DNA from: Dromiciops gliroides
Taxonomy: Eukaryota > Chordata > Mammalia > Microbiotheria > Microbiotheriidae
Reading direction: 5' to 3'
Assembly (NCBI RefSeq): GCF_019393635.1
Contig: NC_057866.1
Location: 122,945,897-123,009,896 of the forward strand
Length of the DNA stretch: 64,000 nucleotides
In this document: positions 45,614 through 56,608 of the stretch, piece by piece
Layout of the letters: each line of letters opens with the position of its first letter
Position numbering within the stretch: position 1 is the first letter of the stretch
The notes under the pieces: generated by a model
Told to the model about the DNA's origin: nothing
Databases searched by the model: none
Seen by the model: only the letters and a program-made list of their open reading frames with translations
Made by a program: the position numbers and the translations under genes

Positions 45614-45812
45614 AGTTGCTGTTATTTTTGTGATGTTCATCTGACCAAAATGCCACATAGTAGCTCTTCTTATCAATGAAAACTATAAATGAGCAAATCT
45701 GGCAGGACTGATGGAGAAACCAAGAGGTATTGATTAGGGGGCCATTGAGTGAAAACCCATCAAACCCATTATCTATAGCTGGTTCCAAGCTTATATGAAT
45801 GTAAATCCCTTG

Positions 45813-45814
<2 letters not shown>

Positions 45815-45891
<77 letters not shown>
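45815..45891. repeat. (CT)n microsatellite, 77 bp
   Basis: About 38 perfect CT units. The R/E-rich minus frame is spurious. Confidence 0.99.
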
Positions 45892-45894
<3 letters not shown>

Positions 45895-46794
45895 TCCACT
45901 GGGCCTAGCACAATGCCTGGTTCCTAAGGAGTTGCTTAAGGAAGTTGTACAGATTGGTAGTCAAACATTATAGGAAGAGAGTTTTCCTTTTGTGCATGTT
46001 ATTTTTGCTCCATCCCCTTGTAGCTAACGAAAATGAGACCTGGTCAGTCATACATGAGGTATATAAAAAATTTGTTTCTTAAGAAAAGGCTGAGGAGGCA
46101 ATAACAGCTGCTCTCAGTGGAAACAAGGTTGCCACCAGCTGGGTCAATTCTGTTTTTAGTAGAAAAGATTTCAATATAGACCCACTTAGGCTGCCAAAAA
46201 TAAAAAAGGCTCCTAAGCGAGAATTTGGTTGGATAATGGTGTTATTCCTTCTTGGGGAGAATAGAGGTTCCCCCAGCAGCAGTGGCCCAGCCTGTGCAAA
46301 GCAGAACCATGAGAACAAGAGGAAGTCTGTTAAGTGCCTTGTTGGAAGGGGCGGGGGAGAAATGGAATCCTTTCTAGAATCCTTGGAAGATTGAGAGTGT
46401 GAAGGTACTGAGAAGCAAATCTACCTTCTTCCAAGGCTGACTGAACACAGCAGAACAAAAATAATCTGGGTCTAGAGGTGTTGGGGTTAAATTAAATGAC
46501 AAATAGCCACAACCACCATAACATGGGCCACAAGACTTGGAAAGTTGGCCATTGTATTTATTGGCCGTCTTCTGTTCCCTCTTGAGGACTGCCTGGAATA
46601 TCTTAGAGTATGGTTCTCCTAAAATAATTAGCTTATAGGAGGAAGAGTACAGCTGAGAGAAAACTCTACTTGAGGGAACTTGGGAGAGAGGAACAAAAGA
46701 ACCAAGGTCATCCTTCGAAATCTAAAGACGGTCCTTGACTTGATCAACAGCGACTTGCTCAGCACCGTCCAGCAAGTTGTGAGGAAAAAGATCC
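45892..46794. other. Unassigned sequence
   Basis: No confident repeat or exon is visible. Confidence 0.35.
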
Positions 46795-46915
46795 TGGATT
46801 ATCAGACTGAAAACTCTGTGAGGGTAGGGACCTTGTCTCTGAATTTTGTATCTCCCCCAGTGTCTAGGACAGTGGGAGTTTAATTAATGTTTGTTAAATA
46901 AAGGAATCAATTACT
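46795..46915 (+). mobile_element. L2 3'-end fragment
   Basis: 'CTGTGAGGGTAGGGACCTTG' followed by 'TAATGTTTGTTAAATAAAGG'. Confidence 0.6.
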
Positions 46916-47239
46916 CCTTCCTTTCGTCTTTGGCATAAAGGTTTAATAAAGGTCTTTCATTTTTATGTCAGTCATTTTCTCATATATATCCACATTCCTT
47001 TATAACAAGGACCAGCTAAGCAAATCAACCACCAGAGCAACATGTCTGATAGCTTATGTGCAAGGTCGACCTCAGCCTCCCTACTGAATATTCCCTTATT
47101 GTTAGTGGTAGATACCTCACTAACGGGGAGGATTTATGTGACTTGTAAACATTGTCCTAGAAATAGTGGGTGAGGGAAGAGGAGGTACTCTTTGTGGAAA
47201 GCATGGATGTTGGGTTGAAAGCAAGTATGCTAACTCACC

Positions 47240-47345
47240 TCATAGAATGTAAGCTCTTTGAGGACAGGTGCTGATTCATTTTTGTCTTTTGTAGCCTTAG
47301 AAACACCATATGGTAGTAGGCATTTAATAAATGGTAACATTTGAG
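47240..47345 (+). mobile_element. L2 3'-end fragment
   Basis: 'GAATGTAAGCTCTTTGAGGA' then 'GTAGGCATTTAATAAATGGT'. Confidence 0.65.
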
Positions 47346-47624
47346 CTCGTTCTCTTAATTGCTAGCAAATTCTTTTTTGTAAAGCCCAATCTCTGATTCA
47401 TTTGAGCTAATGAGAAAGATGGGAATGTCCATGCTGATACTGGGCACGACTTGGTGGCAACAAGAGGAAACTATAGAAGGCACCACCCACCTAGCAGCTT
47501 TGGGAGATCATCCAGCAAAGACTGAGTATTGAAAAAAGAAGAAAACCCAGGTAGGTTGGGTCTTGACTTAGATCATCGTCAATCAGTCAACAAACAATTG
47601 TTAAGTGCTTACTAAGTGGAAAAG

Positions 47625-47862
47625 GAGGCAGATATATGGCTCAGTGGATAAAAAGCTGGGCCTGGAGTCAGGAAGACCTGAGTTCAAATTTGACCTCAGA
47701 CACTTAGTAGTTTGTGTGATCCTGGGGCAAGTCACTTAACCTCTGTTTGCCCATATCCACTGGTGAAGGAAATGGCAAATCACTCCAGTATCTTTTCCAA
47801 AAAATCCCCATGGACAGTATGGTCCATGGGGTCATGAAGAGTTAGACATGACTGAACAACAA
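47625..47862 (+). mobile_element. Family-B SINE
   Basis: Sense copy with head, middle and the CCATGGGGTCATGAAGAGTT...AACAAC 3' part intact. It is the best reference copy in the window for the family. Confidence 0.9.
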
Positions 47863-47907
47863 CACATGGAAAGACAAAGATAGTTTCTGCCCTGAAGGAA
47901 GACACTT

Positions 47908-48053
47908 ATTTTTTGGTGAGGCAATTGGGGTTAAGTGACTTGCCCAGATCACACAGCTAGTAAGTATCAAGTGTCTGAGGCCGGATTTGAACTCAGGTCC
48001 TCCTGATTCCAGGGCCGGTGCTCTATCCACTCACTGTGCCACCTAGCTGCCCT
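47908..48053 (-). mobile_element. WSINE1-like SINE
   Basis: Antisense copy. TSD GGAAGACACTT lies at 47897-47907 and 48054-48064. It carries a 4-bp CACT duplication in the head. Confidence 0.94.
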
Positions 48054-48109
48054 GGAAGACACTTCTAATGGAGAACACAACAGGTGAATAACTAGATACA
48101 TAATAATAA

Positions 48110-48350
48110 CAACAATAATGGCTGGTATTTATATAGCACTTTAAGGTTTTCAAACTGATTGACATGTTATCTCATTGGATCCTCACAACCATGATACTGC
48201 TATTATAACCAAGGTGTAGTTTACATGACAAATGTCATCATTTTAGAGATGAGGAAAGTGATGCTGAGAGGTTAAGGGATTTGTTCATAATCACCTGGCT
48301 GGTGTGGTCTGAGGCAGGATTCAAAATCAGGTCCTCCTGATTCAGTGTAT
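48110..48350 (-). mobile_element. MIR/CORE-SINE-like element
   Basis: 'GGTATTTATATAGCACTTTA', 'TTTAGAGATGAGGAAAGTGA', 'GGCAGGATTCAAAATCAGGT'. Confidence 0.8.
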
Positions 48351-48408
48351 CTTAGAATGTTGTACTCTACTAAGGTCATGTATATCTCTGTTCACTCAAG
48401 ATGTATAC

Positions 48409-48575
48409 ATCGCTGGGGCAGATAGGTGGCGCAGTGGATAGAGCACTGGCCCTGGATTCAGGAGTACCTGAGTTCAAATCCAGCCTCAAACCCTTGACAC
48501 TAACTAGTTGTGTGACCCTGGGCAAGTCACTTAACCCCAATTGCCTCACCCCCCCAAAAAAAAAGAGAAAAAAAA
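48409..48575 (+). mobile_element. WSINE1-like SINE
   Basis: Sense copy. TSD GATGTATAC lies at 48400-48408 and 48576-48584. Confidence 0.93.
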
Positions 48576-48699
48576 GATGTATACAGAGCAAATGGAACAG
48601 AATTTCAGAGGTGAAAGAGCTAGTAACTGGGGAAGATTGGGATCTCTTTCAGAAGGTGGAATTTGAGTTGTCTTGAAGGAAGCCAGGGATGTAGCATCC

Positions 48700-48800
48700 T
48701 GAGAGTCATTCTCTGTGCCTCAGTTTCCTTATCTGAAAAATGGGGGAGTTGCACCAGATTATCTTTAATGTGTTTGCCAGTTCTAATGCTTCATGATTCA
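48700..48800 (+). mobile_element. MIR-like fragment
   Basis: 'GTGCCTCAGTTTCCTTATCT' and 'GCCAGTTCTAATGCTTCATG'. Confidence 0.6.
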
Positions 48801-49329
48801 AATTGGTATCTGACCTCAAATTAGAATAACTGTAACTTCTGCCTACAACCTTCAAAAAACAGAGCAGAGGAAGAAAACTCTACCTTATGCATGAAAGGAA
48901 TGGGAAGCAAAACTATTGTTTTCTGAATAATTATTAGCATTTTAAAAAATCTCCCAGAATCAAAAGTTTAATTGGCTTCCTGTGACTGAATGGAATTCAA
49001 GGAATTCAGTGAACTTAAAAAGCATAGATGTGATGGGTTTTGGTTTTTGTTAAATTGAAGGTTTACTTCTCTTGGAATTGAAGTCACTGATCTTTTCTGG
49101 TTCTCCTACCTTTGTGGTTCATTTTTGGTCTCCTTTATTGCAGCATCTCTGGATCCTACCTCCTTTACATGGAAGTACCATAGATTTGGCCCTGGGCCAA
49201 ATTCTCTTCTCTCTTTCCTCTTTCTTGGAGATACCTTTGGCTCCCATGGGTTTGGTTATCATTTCATACAGATCATTCAAGAATCCACATAGGTTCCTCT
49301 TTTTTTGCATTGAATTTCTCAGATAAGAG

Positions 49330-50260
49330 TTTGGTATCCAAATGTGTAGACAACTTACAAATATATAAAACCAAAAGCCATTCCCCAGTAGATATATTGT
49401 CAAAAGACATGAAAAAAAGTTCTCAAAAGAGTTGCAAACTATTAATTTCCATATGAAATAATGTTCTGAATCACAAATAGCCAAAGAAATAGAAATCAAA
49501 ATAACTCCTGGTTTCAGCAAATTGGCAAAGATGACAAAGATGGGAAAAATCAATATTGTGGAAAGGGCAGAGTAGTAAATAGAGCTGTGAATTAGTACAA
49601 ATATTTTGGAAAATAATTTAAAATCATTCAAATAAAATGATTAAATGTCCATACCCTTTGATTCAGATTCCACTGCTAGGCATATACCCCAAGGAGAAGA
49701 AAGCCCCAACATACACCAAAATATTTATAGCAGCACGTTTTGTAGTAGTAAAGAACCAGAAATAAGGTACATCCATCAACTGAGAAATGGCTAAATAGAT
49801 TGTAGTATATGAATGTAATGGGATGATTACTTTACTCTAAGTGACAAATATGATAAATACAGAGCAGCATGGACTTATAGGAGCTGATGCAAAGGGAAAT
49901 TAACAGAGCTAAGAAATAATATACACAACTACTACAACAATTTAAATGGAAAAAACAACCATAAAAACAACCAAAAGTGAATGTTACAAAATTACAAAGA
50001 ACAACTATGGCATCAAAGAAGAGATATCAAGATATCCCACCTCACTCCTTTGCAGAGAGGTAGGAGGTCTGTGGATATGGAACATGGTATATATTGTCAC
50101 ATTTTAAAAATGTATTAATTGACTTTGTTGATTTTTTTCTCTTCTTCCTATTTTTCTTTTCTTTAAAAATATAATTTCTTAAATGAGATAACTCTCTGGG
50201 ATGGAGGGGAGGGGAGGAAAGATCCTGCAAAAAACTTTAGCAATGTAAAAACAAAAACTG
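49330..50260 (+). mobile_element. L1 LINE 3' end
   Basis: Sense-strand L1 3' region: 'CATTCCCCAGTAGATA' (cf. ATTCCCCAA), 'GAGCTGTGAATTAGTACAAA', 'CACTGCTAGGCATATACCCC', 'TTATAGCAGCACGTTTTGTA', ending in a purine-rich region and A-rich tail. The 170-codon minus frame at 49119-49631 is antisense to it. Confidence 0.85.
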
Positions 50261-50264
50261 GATG

Positions 50265-50930
50265 ATGGTCTTTTGTATCCCCTGGTATGCATGTAGCCCC
50301 CTTTCAAAATCACCCCTTTAATCTCATAAACTGATCTATGGGAATGTATTAGTGAAAGAACGTCATCTGACTTCCTCGGCCTATATCTTTTAACAGTATT
50401 TGTTGCCTCCCCCAAAGGAATGACTCTAAAGGTAAGTACTTCAAGCCAGATAGAGCAAAGATTAGCACCAAAATATGCTGGTAGAGGACGTGTTTAGAGG
50501 CAAGTGTGACCTTGTTACTTTTTATAGGTGGGTACCTACCCTGTCTACATGGAGTGCTGGCCCTGAGTGAAAGTCAGACTGATCAGCCATAAACTACCTC
50601 CCCTTTCATTATTTGTATTTTCCCTGCTTTCTCCTTTTTGGATTTGGTCACATAAACTTGGCAGTAGAAGAAGAAGATCCTCTCCTTTGTATTAGGTTTC
50701 TCTGAGGTTGGCCCTTATTCCTCAAGCCACAGCTACCAAGTATTTTTGCCCTGATGTCTCAAAACTAGTCTAGGGACAGGCTGTTGGGGCACAAATATTG
50801 GGAAACTATAAGTAATAAATATGGGTTTTTTTAGTACTTGTGAAATGTGAACCAAGGATTGAATTTGTCCTGATATATCTGCACAAAAGAAGATGTATTT
50901 TAAACTATATGTACAATTCTTTTATATTCC
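50265..50930. other. Unassigned sequence
   Basis: Nothing recognised. Confidence 0.35.
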
Positions 50931-50943
50931 TATTTAGTGGTAT

Positions 50944-51085
50944 TTTTTTTGAAGGGCAATTGGGGTTAAGTGACTTGCCTAGGGTCACACAGCTAGTAAG
51001 TGTTAAGTGTCTGAGGCCGGATTTGAACTCAGGTCCTCCTGACTCCAGGACCGGTGCTCTATCCACTGCGCCACCTAGCTGCCCC
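50944..51085 (-). mobile_element. WSINE1-like SINE
   Basis: Antisense copy. Flanks TAGTGGTAT (50935-50943) and TAGTAGTAT (51086-51094) are a TSD with one mismatch. Confidence 0.92.
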
Positions 51086-51224
51086 TAGTAGTATGTTTTA
51101 AAAAAATTCTGTGGTATTAGCTAGTAAATATAGTTGTTATCTAAGAGCTGAATAATCTAGCATTGACTATTCAAGATTTTAGACTTAGAGAATCAACTTA
51201 TATGATAGAACCATTTAACCATCT

Positions 51225-51420
51225 CACAATTATAGATCTTTAAGAGACCTCAGAGAAGGACATTTAATGACAACCTTCTTGTTTTACAAATGGGGAAACC
51301 AAAGCCCAGGGAGGTTAAATAACTTGTCCAAAGTCGTATAGGTAGTAGACATTAAGAGGCAAGATAAGAACTTATGTCCTGACTCCGCAATTCTTGTGTT
51401 CTTTCTACTGTATACTCCAA
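51225..51420 (-). mobile_element. MIR-like element
   Basis: 'TTTTACAAATGGGGAAACCA', 'AACTTGTCCAAAGTCGTATA', 'AGATAAGAACTTATGTCCTG'. Strongly diverged. Confidence 0.6.
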
Positions 51421-51716
51421 ATCACATTACTTATTTCTGATATTATTTTCCTACTTTTGATACTATCAGAGTACTTTCATAAAAAGTCTTTCTTCTTAAT
51501 TGGTTGACTATCTACAATCCATGTTATAAAACAGTCCTCTTTTAACACAATATCACCTATATTTGGAATATAAATCACCTATATTTGGAATTCTTAACAT
51601 TCTCATCTTCCATAGAAAGCTTTGTAGCCCACTTCCTTGAGATTGTGTCAATCTTTGATATATGATAAATTTCCTGAAAGATTTTTAGTTTTTTCAGTTA
51701 GATATTCCACAATATA

Positions 51717-51867
51717 ATTTTTTTTTAATTTTAGTGAGGCAATTGGGGTTAAGTGACTTGCCCAGGGTCACACAGCTAGTAAGTGTTAAGTGTCTGAGGC
51801 TGGATTTGAACTCAGGTACTCCTGACTCCAGGGCCGGTGCTCTATTCACTGCGCCACCTAGCTGCCC
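51717..51867 (-). mobile_element. WSINE1-like SINE just downstream of LRRC66
   Basis: Antisense on the plus strand, so in the same orientation as LRRC66. Flanks CCACAATATA (51707-51716 and 51868-51877) form a 10-bp TSD. It lies 12-22 bp beyond the end of the open extension that follows the LRRC66 stop. Confidence 0.94.
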
Positions 51868-51888
51868 CCACAATATACTTTTTAAATG

Positions 51889-52455
51889 TTAATTTACATC
51901 TTCTCTTTTATTATCAATCTGTGGGACACTATTTCCTTCATCATAGAGATGCTCCTCATAGGAATAAGTGCTACCAACTGAAGAATCTGTGAGACTCTGG
52001 ATCTGTGGTTCATTTGTACAAAAGTTAGGATGGTTTTTATCTAATTCCGATATATCTCCTTCTGAATATTGGCCCCAGTGATCATCACTAAAGTCCTTTT
52101 GTATTCTTAGTAAACTGGTCTTATCTTTAGTAGTAAGCTTTTGTTGTAGTAATGGTACTTGTTTCTTGGCATAGGCTTTGAAATGTTCCTCATCTCTTTC
52201 TGACGGAAAAGAACGCTCATCACTGGGGACATTAGATTGAAGAGACTGTACTTGGTTTGTAATCCTTTTAGAACCAGAGTCCAAAGAGGGAAACAGATCT
52301 TTTTTCACAACTTTAGAGTCAATTACGTTTAATTCCATGTCACTAAACTCAAAACTCTGGTGTGAACTTTTCATTTTTTCCTCTGGGTTGATCTCAGGAA
52401 GAGTTTCCTTTTTAATAGTGTCTGACATCTGCATGTTGTTATGATATTTATACAT
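51889..52455 (-). other. 188-codon open frame continuing in phase after the LRRC66 stop
   Basis: The LRRC66 TAA (52458-52456) is followed at once, in the same frame, by ATG and 188 codons with no stop, ending at a TAA by 51889. The encoded stretch is hydrophilic and rich in S, D, E and K, like the LRRC66 tail before it. It has a Tyr/acidic patch near the end (STYSYEEHLYDEG) and a second VPSD motif (NVPSDERSFPSERDEEHF), echoing GVPSDSENSDFKDY before the stop. It is not a known SINE, LINE or LTR. Options are a coding region recently cut off by a stop mutation, stop readthrough, a polymorphic or erroneous TAA, or a chance open 3'UTR. I do not recognise an independent gene here. Confidence 0.6.
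51907..51912 (-). terminator. Possible polyadenylation signal AATAAA for LRRC66
   Basis: A minus-strand AATAAA overlaps the last codons of the open extension (…IDNKRE…), about 545 bp after the LRRC66 stop and just before the SINE. Its use is inferred only. Confidence 0.35.
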
Positions 52456-54239
52456 TTATAGGTGGGTATAATCTTTAAAATCACTGTTCTCACTATCTGA
52501 TGGTACTCCATCAGGATACATGAATGGGATTTGTTGGGGTGAAGAATTCACAATGTGGACTTGTTCTTGTTTTTCCCATGAATGATGCCATTCCAGTGGT
52601 TCAGGACTAGCGGCTAAAACATGATCATATATGAACATTCCAGGCATTTCAACACTTACAGGACTGCTAGCCAGTGAATTGGGTGGGGATTCTTGTGTTC
52701 TAGTTTTACTGCAACTGCTAATCTGATAAATTGATGAATCTGGGTCAGACAAATTACTCATGTTTTCAAAATGTTCTTTCTTTTCATTCTCACACTTCTG
52801 AAAAGTCTTCTGAATGCTAGCATTGTCCTCAGGATTTTCTGATCGGATACTGTCCATTCTATCAGGTGAACTCTTAATTATGCAATTCTCCTCCATTGGT
52901 AGCCATGTGGCTACATGATCTCTCTCACCATGTGACTGTTCTTGAATACCATTCCAGTCATACTCTAAATCAGAGGAGCTTAAAGTAAACAAAGACCCTT
53001 CATCTGAGTCATAACTGTTATCTGTGAGTATGTCTTCCTCGTTGATACTTTTTGTGTTTAACTCCTGCTTTTGCTGATCAGAAGAGGAACTTGCTGTTGG
53101 ATTTTGGTTAGGATGATCAGCATCTAAGACATTTTTCCAAACGGGAAGCATTAGGTCATCACTGAGAATGGCTTTATTCCCATTCACCCTATACTGAGGT
53201 CCAGAATTGCTCCCATGGAGCATTTGTTGTCGAGTGGTTGGTGGATGCAAGTGAGAACTCAGTTGCATTTCCCTAGGAAACCCCTTCTGAACTCCTGTAA
53301 CTTCTGGTGGTAAGGATGTAGCTTCATTTATGTCTCCATTCTCCCCAAAGCTCCGTGCTTTGGGGTGCACTGGCATTTGAGGAAGGGGAGATGTCCTTTT
53401 CCCTGTGAGTGTCGGGTCTAACTCAGAAGAATGGCTTTGGAATGAGTCTTTTTGGGAGCGTCTGTCTCCAGAAGAGGCTCTCATGGAATCCTCATGGAAA
53501 GAATTGTCCTTTTCTAGTTCTCTGAGGATGTCTTTCCCGTAGAGATGCCCTCTCTTTACTGAAATGACGTCGTCATAGACCGCGTCTGTGTCTTCTGAGC
53601 TATCAGAGGCATTGTTCTCAGTTCTCTGCCTATCTGCTGGGACGGCTCTGCTCATGTTTTGCTCATACTTTACCCTGACTCTGTTTGCTCTTGGTGTTTC
53701 ATCCCTGGTGACAGATGTGTATAGGTCTGGAGATTCTGTAGTTTCATAGATACTCATACTACACGAATCTTGGTGCTGACTCCCAGATCTTGGGTTTCCT
53801 GTAATCTCTATATCATCGTAGAACCCTTCATTAGAATATGCGTTGTCTGAAGCAGAACTTTTGGCCTGGCACCTGTGTTGCCATAGACGATCCATGTAAG
53901 GTCTTGTGAAGGCACCAAGGCCAAAAGCACAAAGGAAAGTAATGATCACAGACAAGCAAATTGCCAAAGTGAGGTCCTGCGATGTTGCTCCTTCTCTGGT
54001 GGAAGCAAGAATTTCCCTGACCTTTCTCACTTGTTTTGGGGAATGTTCTTGCTTCATGGAGATCTCATAAATGATGTGTTTCTTCTTTCCAGAAGTGGAA
54101 AAGCAAACATACAAGCCTTCTAGGGACTCCTCTGCTTTGTTTATCACTAATTTTTTCATTTGATTTAGACTAATATGAGGAATCTGAATATTCTCAGAAA
54201 TTCTGTTGTAGGGGGTCCACCAGTAGGTTTCATTTTCCC
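52456..54239 (-). CDS. LRRC66: LRRC66, last coding exon (Ig second half, transmembrane, cytoplasmic tail)
   Basis: LRRC66 is a single-pass leucine-rich-repeat membrane protein of unknown molecular function. This 1784-bp exon starts after a TTTTAG acceptor (AG at 54241-54240) with two bases completing a glycine codon, so the true protein begins 26 codons before the first ATG at 54159. In order: Ig strand residues (NETYWWTPY ... LEGLYVCFSTS, giving the Ig Trp and second Cys), a basic linker, one transmembrane helix (LTLAICLSVIITFLCAFGLG), the conserved juxtamembrane AFTRPYMDRLWQ, then NAYSNEGFYDD, SIYETTESPDLYTSV, DAVYDDVI, SDEGSLFTLSS and PGMFIYDHV, matching human LRRC66 from memory. It ends YTHL-TAA, close to the human C-terminus. 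A minus-strand SINE lies downstream. Identity is very secure. Confidence 0.95.
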
Positions 54240-54329
54240 CTAAAACTAGAAGGGAAAAAAAAGCAAGAATGAGGCATACACTGAAATGAGACTTTATTCA
54301 AAATAACCTTTTAAAGTAATCTACTCATG

Positions 54330-54960
54330 CTAACTTGTCATTTTAGTCCTAGGCTCTTGTCTGTAGGTGTGCACAGCACCATGGGTCTTGTGTTGGTGGG
54401 GGTAAGGGGTGCTGGTACCCCTTGGAGTGAGCATTATCATCATCCTCACCCCTTGGGTGATGAGGAACACTATAGTAATGCTTGCCTCAGGTCATTCAGG
54501 CCCAGCCAGCCCCAATTCTGGGCAGGGTTAGGCTCTGGTCCTGGGCTTTGGAAAGCACTACAAGTGAGAAGGGTGGAGTCTGAGGTTCTGGTCCTGTGAG
54601 GGTCAGCCCCCAGAAATCTCAGGGTTTTTAGAGTGAGCTGGGGCAGAGGATCAGTTGACCCCAGGGCAGTGGGAGTAGAGAGGACAAAATCTCCACAACC
54701 AGACCCTGAGCCAGGCTGGGGCTGGGACATCCATTTACCTTGTTCTCTTGTACTTCCAAGTGATGTTTATGTCTCAAGGTGAGGATGTTTCCTCTCAAAG
54801 AGGCTGCAGGCCCCTCCCTCATGCCCAGACAAGAGAGCGTCTCAGACACTAGTCCTCTTCTATGAGTCATGTCTTCATCTAGGAGGAGGATCTCTGACAC
54901 ACTGCCCCAGAGAGCGGCAACACCAGCCCAACAATTCTACATCCCTGTCCCTCCACTGCT
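54330..54960. other. GC-richer unclassified patch within the LRRC66 intron
   Basis: Noticeably richer in G and C than its surroundings, with overlapping minus-strand frames of 86 and 90 codons and a donor-like CAAG|GTAAAT (about 54735 on the minus strand). It may be an old retrocopy, an LTR piece or an exon of something else. No family is recognised. Confidence 0.35.
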
Positions 54961-55069
54961 AGTGCTTTCCTTCCCAAACTACCTTACATTTAACTACTTT
55001 GTGTGTGTGTGTATAGTTTTTAACTTTGTGTTGATGTAGTATATATTTTCATCTGTACTTGTCTCCTCC

Positions 55070-55195
55070 ATTTGAATGTAAACTCATTGTAAGAAAGGGA
55101 TTGTTTCATTCTTTGTACTTGTATCCCAAGCATCTAGCACGGTGCTTGGCACATAGGTGCTTAATAAGAACTTGTTGATTGATGAATCCTGGTCC
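55070..55195 (+). mobile_element. L2 3'-end fragment
   Basis: 'TTGAATGTAAACTCATTGTA', 'GCTTGGCACATAGGTGCTTA' and a TTGTTGATTGATG tail. Confidence 0.7.
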
Positions 55196-55424
55196 TAGTG
55201 GTAAGCAAACTTCCACCTATTTCTTTCTTAAAATCGCCGGAAGTTACAACACATCTGGATGGCACAAAAGGCAATCCTTAGAATAAAGTCTGGCTTCTTT
55301 TTTTTGTTTTTCATCCAGAAGCTTTTAATTTAACAATGAATTTCCCAGTGAACAGGCCCTCAGTTATCTATACTCATTTACAAAAGAAGTAACATATACA
55401 TGAAAAGAAGAAATTGATTTTTTC

Positions 55425-55590
55425 TTTTTTTTTTAAATTTTTTTTGGGGGTGGAGCAGGGCAATGAGGGTAAAGTGACTTGCCTAGGGTCACACAGCTAA
55501 TAAGTGTCAGGTGTCTGAGGCTGGATTTGAACTCAGGGCCTCCTGAATCCAGGGCCAGTGCTTTATTCACTGCGCCACCTAGCTGCCCCA
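55425..55590 (-). mobile_element. WSINE1-like SINE in the LRRC66 intron
   Basis: Antisense on plus, with a long T/G junction at 55425-55450. The head ends CACCTAGCTGCCCC at 55590. The TSD is unclear. Confidence 0.88.
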
Positions 55591-55599
55591 GAAACTGCT

Positions 55600-56456
55600 T
55601 TTTCATCAAAATATGTGCTTTTTCAGCTTTCCTTTTAAACTCCATGGTTTGGCTCAGGTGCCAGCTTCCCCATGAAGTGTTCATTCATCCTCTCAGGTGA
55701 AAGCTTTCTCCTTTTCTCCAATTTCCCCAGAGCCCTTTCTCTGGGTCTATCCTTTGGCCCATCACAGTCTCCCGTGCATTCTACTTCTATATATCTCCCT
55801 TATTTATACATACTCATACCTTCCTGTTGTCCCATTCTCCCAGGAAAACATAAATGATTTGATGGCAAGACCTAGATCCTTTTTCATCTTTATAATAAGC
55901 CCTAGTACCTAGCAAGTTTGTTGATTTGAGTCAAATCAGACATGACAGTAAACATTTTAAAATACGGGACTCTCTTTAGTTAATCATGCTGGAAAGTGAG
56001 ATGAAGATGTCCTGTTATTTTTTTCTCTTCCCACAAAGAAGTTTTCCTCTCATCTGATTTCTTAGCAGAGTGTATTCCTCCTATACACTTATAATCTAGT
56101 TCATTTAATATTTATCTGTGTATACATTCTATATTCCCTCTCGTATTCTTTGAGGTTTTGCACTATATATCTTTGCATCTCCTCTGGTGCCTAGCAAAGA
56201 CCATTGTGCACTAAAAATGGACTGGACTTGTCATTTTATCATTGGGAGAGGACTTCTTGGCATGCAAACTTGCTTTGCCAATAGTAGCTCCTCAAACAAA
56301 GGTAAATGACTTGGCCAGAATCATATGTCAGAGGTACACCCTGAGCTCAAGCTCTTCTGATACCTGCCAGCCCCCTCTTCACTATGGCACAGTGCCTCTC
56401 AAGCATAACCCATTATAGGTCCTGATGATTATAGGTCATTGCTGAATGAATGAATG
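55600..56456. other. Intronic sequence, mostly unassigned
   Basis: A CR1/L2-like trace (55620-55870, 'GGTGCCAGCTTCCCCATGAA') and a MIR-like trace (56285-56400) are possible. Confidence 0.35.
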
Positions 56457-56608
56457 TCAAATGACCTTTGAAGCTCTCCCTGTCTGGTTTCTCCACTTAA
56501 AAAAGACTCTATTTAAATGATTGAACAAAGTGTTTTTGCCCATCCTGAAGCCAACCCCAAATGAATTGGAAGAAGCATATGGACATCCATGATTATTCTG
56601 GCACCTAC

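Larger units (their letters stand above)
54240..56608 (-). other. LRRC66: LRRC66 intron (phase 1)
   Basis: Minus-strand donor GTAGGT at 56608-56603 and acceptor ...TCTAGTTTTAG at 54240. Joining gives TGG-GGG-GAA-AAT (W-G-E-N), restoring a continuous Ig domain. It contains an unclassified GC-richer patch, an L2 end and a SINE. Confidence 0.88.

Noticed and set aside
45612..45911. 99-codon minus frame rich in Arg-Glu
   Set aside because: Produced by the (CT)n microsatellite.
49119..49631. 170-codon minus-strand frame with hydrophobic segments
   Set aside because: Antisense to an L1 3' end. The membrane-like stretches are translations of A-rich L1 sequence.
52456..52458. Classical stop-readthrough signal at the LRRC66 stop
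   Set aside because: The codon is TAA followed by A, not the leaky UGA-CUA context. Readthrough remains only one of several explanations for the open extension.
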